Assembly (NCBI RefSeq): GCF_003669035.1
Contig: NZ_CP033070.1
Coordinates: 4,092,001 to 4,156,000, forward strand
Source of the DNA: Chryseobacterium sp. 3008163
GTDB taxonomy: Bacteria; Bacteroidota; Bacteroidia; Flavobacteriales; Weeksellaceae
Length of the DNA: 64,000 nt
Direction: 5' to 3'
Each line of letters opens with the position of its first letter. The first letter of the stretch is position 1. Positions 55,647-63,331 of the stretch are shown one piece after another. The notes under the pieces were generated by a model, which saw nothing but the letters and a program-made list of their open reading frames with translations, searched no databases and was not told the origin of the DNA. The position numbers were made by a program, and so were the translations under genes.

Positions 55647-55889
55647 TTAGATATTTGAAGCTGTATCTTCAACTTTAGCTTTCGCTTCGTCAAATTTATT
55701 TTGAGCTTGTGAAGCAACATCGTTTGCTTTTGTTTTCAGATCGTTACCCCATTTGTTAAGGTTGTCTTTTGCACTGTTAATTTTATCTTTTACAGCTTGT
55801 TGCTCTTCTGGAGTAGATTTTTTGTATTTCCAATATGCAAGAGCTCCAATTCCTAGTAATGCTAATAATCCGTTTGTCTTATTTCCCAT
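55647..55889 (-). CDS. Small Lys/Ala-rich helical protein (YtxH-like)
   Basis: An 80-residue protein: a short hydrophobic segment (Leu-Leu-Ala-Leu-Leu-Gly-Ile-Gly-Ala-Leu-Ala-Tyr-Trp) then a highly charged amphipathic helix full of Lys, Asp, Ala and Gln. It resembles YtxH/CsbD-like stress proteins but carries no clear signature. Located alone between two terminators. Confidence 0.6.
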   Translation of the reverse strand: MGNKTNGLLALLGIGALAYWKYKKSTPEEQQAVKDKINSAKDNLNKWGNDLKTKANDVASQAQNKFDEAKAKVEDTASNI

Positions 55890-55986
55890 GATTTCTGATT
55901 TTAAAAGTTATATTAAATTGTTATACAACTAAGTATGTAAAATACGTGCCAAAAAATAAATGGGATTGATAAATATATGTTAAAAT

Positions 55987-56829
55987 TTAATTAAAGATTT
56001 CAAAATTTTCTCCGTCAAAACTTGCGAAAACCATAGTAGGGTATGAATCCTGATGATAGAAATTTCCGTCTTTATCAATGGCAATGGCACCTGCGAAGCC
56101 GTCAATTGTTTTTAATTCTGCAAAAGTTTTACTAAAAGCTTCTTCCAGATTCATTCCGTCTGTTACTCTTGTGACGATCTTGGCTGAGGTTGCATTGCTT
56201 ACAATGTCTTCACCAACTCCTGTACAACTTACCGCACAAAATTCATTAGCATAATTACCTGCAACTGTCGCAGAATCTGAAATTCTTCCCGGAATTTCAA
56301 AACCTTTTCCTCCTGTAGATGTAGCAACTGCTAATTTTCCATCTTTATCAATAGCAACACAACCAACAGTTCCTTTTCCGCCAGTTTTTAATTTAGCTTC
56401 GTATTCTTTTCTTCGCTGAGGAATTTCAGTTGAAAAGTTTTCAAATCCGTGTTCAGAAGCATATTTTTTTGCTCCACTTCCGCCTAAAACTCGATCATCT
56501 TCTTTCATTAAATCTTTTGCCACAAAAATCGGATTCTTCACATCCTGAATATTTATAACACCGCTCATTTTCTGCGTTTCACCATCCATTATTGCAGCAC
56601 TCATTCGGATAATTCCGTCACTTTGAATTTGCGAGCCGATTCCTGCATTGTATAACTCATCATTTTCCAAAAGAGAAACTGCATACGCAACGGTCTCAAA
56701 AGCAGAATGATTTTCTAAATATTGATGCGCTTTTTTGGCAATATCTTTTAAAGAGTTTTGTTTAGCAACTTTCACCTCGTGGCTTTGGTCGCTTTCAGAG
56801 AAAAAACCTCCGTGGATTATAATTTTCAT
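55987..56829 (-). CDS. Isoaspartyl peptidase / L-asparaginase (plant type)
   Basis: A 280-residue Ntn-hydrolase. The nucleophile is Thr154 in Gly-Lys-Gly-Thr-Val-Gly-Cys-Val-Ala, where the precursor cuts itself into two subunits; Gly-Gly-Ser-Gly and Ser-Thr-Gly-Gly segments are also in place. It hydrolyses beta-aspartyl dipeptides. Because it sits 62 bases after the cyanophycinase gene, its natural substrate is probably beta-Asp-Arg released from cyanophycin. It is last in the two-gene reverse-strand unit. Confidence 0.92.
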   Translation of the reverse strand: MKIIIHGGFFSESDQSHEVKVAKQNSLKDIAKKAHQYLENHSAFETVAYAVSLLENDELYNAGIGSQIQSDGIIRMSAAIMDGETQKMSGVINIQDVKNPIFVAKDLMKEDDRVLGGSGAKKYASEHGFENFSTEIPQRRKEYEAKLKTGGKGTVGCVAIDKDGKLAVATSTGGKGFEIPGRISDSATVAGNYANEFCAVSCTGVGEDIVSNATSAKIVTRVTDGMNLEEAFSKTFAELKTIDGFAGAIAIDKDGNFYHQDSYPTMVFASFDGENFEIFN

Positions 56830-56890
56830 GTCGATTATTTAATTTTAAATATATAAAAAAAGTGAAGAAAAACTTCACTTTAAATTTATT

Positions 56891-57775
56891 TTACGTTTGT
56901 GGAATCGGATTAAATTGAGAATTTTCTATCGTTAATTTTCTCGTCGTTAAATCATAGTGGTCATTCATTGACATGACGTGAACAGTCAGATTATCGATGG
57001 AAATTGGTTCACCCAAATTGATATTGGTAAGATTGGTATCTTTAATAAATCTTCCGTCAACAATAATTACAAGTCCTGAACCAACAGCGGTCATTGAGTC
57101 GTTGTGAATAAACAATCCTGTGTCTTCACCCAAACCAATTCCCAAAGTTCTCGGATTATTGACTACAGCCTGAAAAAGACGCCCGATTCTGCCACGTTGT
57201 ACAAAGTGTGTATCAACGATCACATTGTCGATCAAACCTAATCCTTGTGTGGTTTTTATTTCTCCTTTTAAAAGTGCTTCAGAACTGCTTCCCTGGTAAA
57301 TCATATTTTCAGATGCAGCTGCAGCTCCAGCAGAAGTTCCGGAGTAGATAAAATCCTGCTCCATATATTTTAGCAGAATGGTATCGTGAAATCTTGTTCC
57401 GCCAAGAATAGAAGTTAATCGTAACTGATCACCACCCGTGAACATTACTACATCGGCAGCATTTGCTCGGGCAACTATGGCATCAGAGTTTGCTTCTTCA
57501 CGGTTGTGAATATCAAGAATGTTAACGTTTTTTGCTCCTAAAAATTCAAAAGCTTTTTTATATTCGGCACCTACAATTTGAGGGATTTGGGATGCTGTAG
57601 TGATTACTTCAATGATTGAATTTTCCTTATTCTTAGATTCAGTGATGATTTTTCTTAAAATTCCTCTTTCAAAAAAGTTAAGGTTTTTTTCAATATTCTG
57701 ATCGTAATCGGTTTCGGAGAAACTGCCTTTATTAACAGCTCCACCGATAATAATTAATTTTCCAACAGGTTTCAT
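56891..57775 (-). CDS. cphB: Cyanophycinase
   Basis: A 294-residue S51-type peptidase. The start is ATG 57775, three codons inside an alternative TTG. The nucleophile Ser148 is in Tyr-Ser-Gly-Thr-Ser-Ala-Gly-Ala-Ala-Ala and the cofactor-free fold shows Phe-Thr-Gly-Gly-Asp-Gln at 112-117. It cuts cyanophycin (multi-L-arginyl-poly-L-aspartate) into beta-Asp-Arg dipeptides. It is divergent from the cyanophycin synthetase gene. A TAACTTTG box ends six bases before the start codon, suggesting a very short leader. Confidence 0.93.
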   Translation of the reverse strand: MKPVGKLIIIGGAVNKGSFSETDYDQNIEKNLNFFERGILRKIITESKNKENSIIEVITTASQIPQIVGAEYKKAFEFLGAKNVNILDIHNREEANSDAIVARANAADVVMFTGGDQLRLTSILGGTRFHDTILLKYMEQDFIYSGTSAGAAAASENMIYQGSSSEALLKGEIKTTQGLGLIDNVIVDTHFVQRGRIGRLFQAVVNNPRTLGIGLGEDTGLFIHNDSMTAVGSGLVIIVDGRFIKDTNLTNINLGEPISIDNLTVHVMSMNDHYDLTTRKLTIENSQFNPIPQT

Positions 57776-57781
57776 AGCTCG

Positions 57782-57789
57782 CAAAGTTA
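57782..57789 (-). promoter_or_regulatory. -7 element of cphB, six bases from the start
   Basis: On the reverse strand TAACTTTG (TAnnTTTG) is followed by six bases and then the ATG. Transcription would start within the last bases before or at the start codon. Confidence 0.45.
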
Positions 57790-57919
57790 GAAAATTATTA
57801 ATTGTTGAGAAAATATTGAGGGGTATTTAACGTATTTGCTTTGATTCTAAATTGATTGTAAAATTTAAACTTTTTTAATAAATCTTTAATTAGACTGTGG
57901 TTTTTTTAAGGTTTTACAT

Positions 57920-57927
57920 TATCTTTG
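57920..57927 (+). promoter_or_regulatory. -7 element of cphA
   Basis: TATCTTTG (TAnnTTTG) lies 44 bases ahead of the cphA start in the divergent gap; no clear TTG at -33. Confidence 0.5.
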
Positions 57928-57971
57928 ATTTTAAAAGATAATTTCATTAATATAAATTTCGACACTAAATT

Positions 57972-60599
57972 ATGAAAATTGAGAAGATACAAGCTTTGAG
58001 GGGTCCTAATATCTGGAGTATTAGAAGAAAGAAGTTGATACAGATGCGTTTGGATCTTGAAGAGATGGAAAATTTTCCCACCAATAAAATTGAAGGCTTC
58101 CGTGAAAGAATAGAGAAATTGATTCCTTCACTCATCACTCATAGATGTTCAGAAGGTACACATGGCGGTTTTTTCCACCGTATAGAAACAGGAACCTGGA
58201 TGGGGCATGTCATAGAGCACATTGCTTTGGAGATTCAGACTCTTGCAGGTATGGAATGTGGATTCGGGAGAACTCGTGAAACAAAATCTCCGGGTATCTA
58301 TAATGTAGTATTTGATTATATTGAAGAAAATACAGGGATCTACGCTGCCGAACAAGCTGTTGAGATTGCTCATGCATTAATTAATGGAGATGAATATGAT
58401 ATCAATGCTTGTATTCAAAGATTAAAAGAAATCAGAGAACGTGTACGTTTAGGTCCATCCACAGGAAGTATTGTACAAGAAGCGGTTTCAAGAAAAATTC
58501 CATGGATCAGGTTGGGTACAAATTCTTTGGTGCAATTAGGCTATGGTGTTAATCAACAGAGATTTCAGGCTACCATTACCGGAAATACCAGCTCAATTGC
58601 TGTAGATATTGCCTGTAACAAAGAACTGACAAAAAGAATGTTGCACGATGCAGCAATTCCGGTTCCGATTGGTGACTTGGTTACCAATGAAGAGCAGTTG
58701 CAAAGTGTTATCAGGAAGATTGAATATCCTGTGGTACTTAAGCCTTTGGACGGGAACCACGGAAAAGGATCTTCTATCAATGTGAATGATTGGGAAGTTG
58801 CAAAAATCGGTTTAGAACATGCTCAAAAATATTCAAATAAAGTAATTGTTGAAAAATATATTACTGGTTACGATTTCAGAGTTTTAGTTATTAATAATAA
58901 AATGGTTGCTGCAGCAAGACGTGTTCCTGCGCATGTGGTTGGAGATGGAGAAATGAATCTTCAGCAGCTCATTGACAAAGAAAATCAAGATCCGAGAAGA
59001 GGTTATGGGCATGAAAATGTGCTTACCGAAATCGCAATTGATAAAGATACTACCGAATTACTCGAAAAACTTAATTATACTTTAGATACAGTTCCCCAAA
59101 AAGGAGAAGTTGTTTATCTTAAATCAACCGCTAACCTTTCTACGGGTGGAACTTCTATCGATGTTACCGACATGGTACATCCGGAAAACATCACGATGGC
59201 AGAAAGGGTTTCTAAAATCATCGGTTTAGATGTCTGCGGAATTGATATTATGGCAGAAAACCTTACCCAGCCTTTAAAAGAAAGTGGTGGAGCCATCATT
59301 GAAGTAAATGCTGCTCCAGGTTTCAGAATGCACTTAGCACCAAGCGAAGGTCTTCCGAGAAACGTTGCTGCGCCGGTTGTAGATATGTTGTATCCTCAAG
59401 GAAAGCAGTTTACGATTCCGATTATTGCGGTGACGGGAACCAATGGTAAAACGACAACGACAAGATTGATTTCACACATTGTGAAAAATAACGGATACAG
59501 AGTTGGTTTCACAACATCAGACGGTATCTATATTCAGAATACGATGCTGACGAAAGGTGACACTACGGGTCCTATATCTGCTGAATTTATATTAAAAGAT
59601 CCTACGGTAGAATTTGCAGTTTTAGAAACAGCAAGAGGCGGAATTCTCCGCTCTGGTTTAGGTTTTTCTCAGTGTGATATTGGAGTTTTAACCAATATTA
59701 AAGAAGATCATTTGGGATTAAATGATATTCATAACCTGAAAGATTTAACGAAAGTAAAAAGGGTAGTTTTAGACAGCGTAAAGAAAAATGGCTGGAGCGT
59801 ACTGAACGCAATGGATGAATATTCTATGCGAATCATCAATGATTTACCGAGTAATGTGGCTATTTTCAGTTTAGATGAAAATAACGAACATATCAAAAAA
59901 TTTGCTAAAGAAGGCCGTACAACATGCGTCTACGAAGAAGGATATGTCACCATCAAAAAAGGTGACTGGAAAATCAGAATCGGAAAAGTGAAAGATTTTC
60001 CGATTACAATGGAGGGGAAGGCAAAATTCATGATCGATAATGTTTTGGCTGCAAGTTTAGCATGTTACCTTTATGGTTTTGGGATTGAGGATATTTCAAA
60101 TTCCCTTCGTACATTTATTCCAAGTGCACAGTTGACTCCGGGAAGGTTGAATGTATTTAATTTTAAAAACTTTAAAGTTCTCATCGATTTTGCTCACAAT
60201 CCTGCGGGATATGAAGCAATCGAAGATTATCTTAAAAATGTAGAGTCTACCAAGAAAATAGGAATTATTTCTGGTGTAGGAGACCGTCGTGATGAAGATA
60301 TCAGATTATGTGGAAAAATTGCAGGTAGAATGTTTGACCATATCATTATAAGAAACGAAAAGCATCTTAGAGGGAGAACTGAGGAAGAAATTAATGGCTT
60401 GATTATCGATGGAATGCAGGGCTCAGGAAAAGATGTAAGTTATGAGACGATTCCAAAAGAAATCGATGCACTAAAACACGCAATGGGAATGGCTGAAGAA
60501 GGTACCTTCATTACCGCTTTGAGTGATGTGATTTCTAATGCCATAGATTTGGTGCAGGATTATCAGTCGAGAGAATTGCTTGAAGATGATAAATTTTAA
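57972..60599 (+). CDS. cphA: Cyanophycin synthetase
   Basis: An 875-residue fusion enzyme with an N-terminal domain, a central ATP-grasp domain (about 220-470; Val-Leu-Lys-Pro-Leu-Asp-Gly-Asn-His-Gly-Lys-Gly) that adds Asp, and a C-terminal Mur-ligase-like domain that adds Arg (Gly-Thr-Asn-Gly-Lys-Thr-Thr-Thr-Thr P-loop near residue 490). Length and order are those of CphA1. The N-domain Arg-Gly-Pro-Asn-Ile-Trp and Gly-His-Val-Ile-Glu-His segments match too. It makes the nitrogen reserve that cphB degrades. Classical synthetases of cyanobacteria need a primer, and the same is assumed here. Confidence 0.96.
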   Translation: MKIEKIQALRGPNIWSIRRKKLIQMRLDLEEMENFPTNKIEGFRERIEKLIPSLITHRCSEGTHGGFFHRIETGTWMGHVIEHIALEIQTLAGMECGFGRTRETKSPGIYNVVFDYIEENTGIYAAEQAVEIAHALINGDEYDINACIQRLKEIRERVRLGPSTGSIVQEAVSRKIPWIRLGTNSLVQLGYGVNQQRFQATITGNTSSIAVDIACNKELTKRMLHDAAIPVPIGDLVTNEEQLQSVIRKIEYPVVLKPLDGNHGKGSSINVNDWEVAKIGLEHAQKYSNKVIVEKYITGYDFRVLVINNKMVAAARRVPAHVVGDGEMNLQQLIDKENQDPRRGYGHENVLTEIAIDKDTTELLEKLNYTLDTVPQKGEVVYLKSTANLSTGGTSIDVTDMVHPENITMAERVSKIIGLDVCGIDIMAENLTQPLKESGGAIIEVNAAPGFRMHLAPSEGLPRNVAAPVVDMLYPQGKQFTIPIIAVTGTNGKTTTTRLISHIVKNNGYRVGFTTSDGIYIQNTMLTKGDTTGPISAEFILKDPTVEFAVLETARGGILRSGLGFSQCDIGVLTNIKEDHLGLNDIHNLKDLTKVKRVVLDSVKKNGWSVLNAMDEYSMRIINDLPSNVAIFSLDENNEHIKKFAKEGRTTCVYEEGYVTIKKGDWKIRIGKVKDFPITMEGKAKFMIDNVLAASLACYLYGFGIEDISNSLRTFIPSAQLTPGRLNVFNFKNFKVLIDFAHNPAGYEAIEDYLKNVESTKKIGIISGVGDRRDEDIRLCGKIAGRMFDHIIIRNEKHLRGRTEEEINGLIIDGMQGSGKDVSYETIPKEIDALKHAMGMAEEGTFITALSDVISNAIDLVQDYQSRELLEDDKF

Positions 60600-60640
60600 A
60601 TAGTTTTCGGCGGGCTTCGAAGAAGCCCGCCGAAAACTAT
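60600..60640 (+). terminator. 19-bp perfect hairpin after cphA
   Basis: ATAGTTTTCGGCGGGCTTC and its exact complement enclose a GAA loop. It starts one base after the stop codon. There is no T-run directly behind it, so it may be a structure of its own as well as part of a double terminator with the next hairpin. Confidence 0.7.
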
Positions 60641-60646
60641 TACCAT

Positions 60647-60677
60647 AAAAAAACCTCAGAAATTTCTGAGGTTTTTT
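60647..60677. terminator. Second terminator, bidirectional
   Basis: AAAAAACCTCAGAAATTTCTGAGGTTTTTT is a palindrome with A- and T-runs. It terminates cphA on one strand and the small secreted gene on the other. Confidence 0.9.
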
Positions 60678-60699
60678 ATTTTTATATTAGATATAGTTT

Positions 60700-61199
60700 T
60701 TAGCCACTTGCCCCTTTAAAAATCCACGTATTATTTTCTTTTCTAACCATAAAAATGAACATATCATCCCAAATGAAATTTTCTTTTTTGTCATCTTTAA
60801 GTTTATGACCAAAGAAAAAATAATCTGTTTCAGTTGGAATATAATAGTCTGGAAGTTTTACTCCACTTTTCTCAATTAGTTCTTGAGGTGTATAAATTTC
60901 AATCGTATAATCTTCAAGATAATCTTTATAAGTCTTAGATTTATTACGAATTGCCGAATTAAATGATTTGCAGAGTTTATCTTTTAAATTTTTCTTCTCA
61001 ACAATGCCATCGCCATCAAGAATGATTACAGACTCAGAAACCAGATCATAATTTTTACAATTTTTTTGGAAGTAAAGTTTCACAAAATCAAGAGAAAATT
61101 GTCTTGCTTCTTCTTTTAATGAAACTTCATTTTTCTGACAGAAGATTAAAGAATTTAAACCCAATATCAATAAAAAGAAAACTTAATTTTTCTCATCAT
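60700..61199 (-). CDS. Secreted hypothetical protein, frameshifted in the signal peptide
   Basis: The frame that ends at 60700 has only a TTG start near 61170. Two ATG codons at 61199 and 61196 start a signal peptide that leaves frame at the A5 run 61172-61176 (T on the coding strand). One extra base restores Lys-Phe-Ser-Phe-Leu-Leu-Ile-Leu-Gly-Leu-Asn-Ser-Leu-Ile-Phe-Cys-Gln, giving about 166 residues. The mature part is acidic with Phe-Trp-Ile... and Asp-Asp-Met-Phe-Ile-Phe-Met-Val segments; family unknown. The start is six bases after the upstream ATP-grasp gene. Confidence 0.7.
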
Positions 61200-61205
61200 T
61201 TTAGT

Positions 61206-62389
61206 CTATTCTTCTCCAAAAAACGCATTAGAACTTCCAATCCAAATGGCATCTTTCTTATTGAAATCTACATTCACCATCGCAGCTTTCGTCATTCTTC
61301 CCAAATTTTCAAGCAAAATCGGACGTTCGTCCTGTTCTCTCCAGATGTAAAGCAAACGGATTTCGGCTTTTGAAAATTCTCCATTAATGTCTTCAAAAAC
61401 AGGTTCGTAAGTTACTTTTCTTTGCAAAATATAGTTTTCCTTATCTTCAATCGCATCAGTGATTTCTTTGTCGGATTTAAATTAACTCCACTTCCTGCAA
61501 ATGAAAATAATGGTTTCAGAACAAAATTCTCGAGGCTTTCATTTTCTGGAAATTCATGTAAGAAGTAACTTTTTGGCACGAACTGATGTTTCAACATCGG
61601 CAACAAGAATTTTGAAATTTTGAAAAACCAATTCGGGTGCGTGATCCATTTTACATCAGCTTCTTCACGGAAATTAAATTCAAGTTTCAGGTCGGGAATT
61701 CTGTCTAATTCATCAAAAATCACACGGTTGTAAATTCTGTTGATTTGAATTTTCTGACCATTATTTTCATAGAATAATTTCTTCCCTTCCTTTTTTACTT
61801 TGGTAAGACAAACCGTTTTTATTCCCAGCAATTTTTCCGTCAGAGCAAAATCTATTGCAGTCTTTTGTTTTTCAGGATAAATTTCGAGTAAGATGACGTT
61901 TTCGGGATTTTCATCGCCGACAATCAATTCTTTGATATAATTTTGAAATTCCTCCTGAGGAATTTTACTTTTAATTTCATTTAAAAAAGGATACATCTCA
62001 GAAAAAGTATCCTCAAACACTTTCTGAAAAGCATATAAAGATGGGAAAGCCTGCAATTCGATAAGCTGAGGTTCTATTTCTCCGTTTTCACTTCTGCAGA
62101 TTCCAAAATCAATAGTGAAAAAATGAGGTTTTGTGGTATCGTTGGGTACTTTGCAGTTTTCTGGTATCGCTTTTTCTAAAGTACCTGCGGGTAAAGCTTT
62201 GATTTGATCGATAATGCTTTCACTGGCATCAATAAGTTTGTTTTTAAATTCATTGGTAAGAAACATCGGACTTTCAGAAAGTCTGAAGGAAGGGAGTAAT
62301 CCGCTTTTTTCTTTTAGAATTTCTTTAAACTCTTCATATTTTTCCTGACTAAACTCCTGATTAAACTGTTTTCTGTATTTTGGAATCAT
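61206..62389 (-). CDS. ATP-grasp domain protein, frameshifted
   Basis: A gene of about 394 residues in two frames. The main part (from 62389) holds Ile-Asp-Phe-Gly-Ile-Cys-Arg, Leu-Ile-Glu-Leu-Gln-Ala-Phe-Pro-Ser-Leu and the ATP-grasp lysine loop Phe-Val-Leu-Lys-Pro-Leu-Phe-Ser-Phe-Ala-Gly-Ser-Gly. The break is at the short A/T run 61476-61481; one extra base joins Asn-Leu-Lys-Ser-Asp-Lys to the C-terminal part with Ala-Glu-Ile-Arg-Leu-Leu-Tyr-Ile-Trp and Asn-Val-Asp-Phe-Asn, which supplies the metal-binding Glu/Asn residues. This is the amide- or peptide-bond-forming enzyme fold; the product is unknown. It follows the amidotransferase gene by 75 bases, with a hairpin between. Confidence 0.8.
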
Positions 62390-62411
62390 ATTCTTTTTCT
62401 TTGTGATTTTA

Positions 62412-62439
62412 AAAAATCGAGCAGTTGTGCTCGATTTTT
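62412..62439 (-). terminator. Hairpin between the amidotransferase and ATP-grasp genes
   Basis: AAAAATCGAGCA-GTTG-TGCTCGATTTTT forms a 12-bp stem with flanking A and T runs. It may end the upstream transcript or let only part of it through to the ATP-grasp gene. Confidence 0.8.
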
Positions 62440-62464
62440 ATTATTAATTTATTTTAATGAAAAT

Positions 62465-63298
62465 TTAAGCCATTGCCTCAATTTCTCTCAAAATGTTTTT
62501 TTTTGCTAACCTCAGAAATCTTGGTAAAATCTGAGCCTGTGTCAACATGATTTTATCTTCGTCATCCATTCTGTCTACCGTTTCGAGATATTTTTCCATT
62601 CCGAAATTTTCAATCATGGCTTCTTTGTTTTTTTCGTCTTTCAGGTTTTCAATCATGCCTGCCGGATTGGCTTCCGGGTGAAACTGCGTTCCGAAAATCT
62701 CATCCGAAAAACGAATCGCCATAACAGCTCTTTCTAAATTGATATGCGGACGGAATTTCTCAATGGCCACGATTTTCATTCCCAATTCTTCAAAACGATC
62801 AACATTCGGCTCAATAAACTGATAAGCTCTGGAATCTACTGCGTAGAAAGGATCTTGAAGATTTTTAAACAAAAATTCTTGTTCACCTTCTTCACTTTTA
62901 TGTATTGGCATCACTCCAAAAGAGTAAGATTTTCTTTTGCAGATATTTCCCAAATCCCAATGAATGCTCGCCAATTGGAAAGAGTGACAAATTAAAAACA
63001 AATACTTTTTTGTCTCATTTTCCTGATTATATTGATATACTGAATCTAAAAAAATTGCAAATTTATCTTCCCATTCAAATCCTTCACGATGCGGGTTTCC
63101 CGGACCTCCGGATGAAATGAAGATGTCAAAATCTTCTATATTCGGAATTTCATTTTTAAAACGGACATCAAAAACTTTGATGCTGATATTTTCTTCAGAC
63201 TGCTGCTTGAAAGCCTCAGAAATTTCTTTAATATTTTTAAATCCCTGATTCACATGATTATTATTCATGTCGAGCAAAGCAATTCTTACATCTCTCAT
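62465..63298 (-). CDS. Class I glutamine amidotransferase-like protein
   Basis: A 277-residue class I glutaminase domain. The nucleophile is Cys104 in Leu-Ile-Cys-His-Ser-Phe-Gln-Leu-Ala, and the His207/Glu209 pair is in Gln-Phe-His-Pro-Glu-Ala. The oxyanion segment Ser-Ser-Gly-Gly-Pro-Gly-Asn-Pro is at 62-69. The usual Gly before the nucleophile is replaced by Ile-Cys-His. It should release ammonia from glutamine for a partner enzyme, here probably the carboxylate-amine ligase 33 bases upstream or the ATP-grasp protein downstream. Confidence 0.9.
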   Translation of the reverse strand: MRDVRIALLDMNNNHVNQGFKNIKEISEAFKQQSEENISIKVFDVRFKNEIPNIEDFDIFISSGGPGNPHREGFEWEDKFAIFLDSVYQYNQENETKKYLFLICHSFQLASIHWDLGNICKRKSYSFGVMPIHKSEEGEQEFLFKNLQDPFYAVDSRAYQFIEPNVDRFEELGMKIVAIEKFRPHINLERAVMAIRFSDEIFGTQFHPEANPAGMIENLKDEKNKEAMIENFGMEKYLETVDRMDDEDKIMLTQAQILPRFLRLAKKNILREIEAMA

Positions 63299-63331
63299 AA
63301 CTTCATATTTTATGCAAAGTTATTAAAAATA

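Noticed and set aside
10223..61481. Programmed -1 ribosomal frameshifting at A-runs as an explanation of the broken genes
   Set aside because: The sites lack standard slippery heptamers and downstream pseudoknots, occur in unrelated genes including signal peptides, and intact paralogues have one more A. A base-calling artefact explains all of them.
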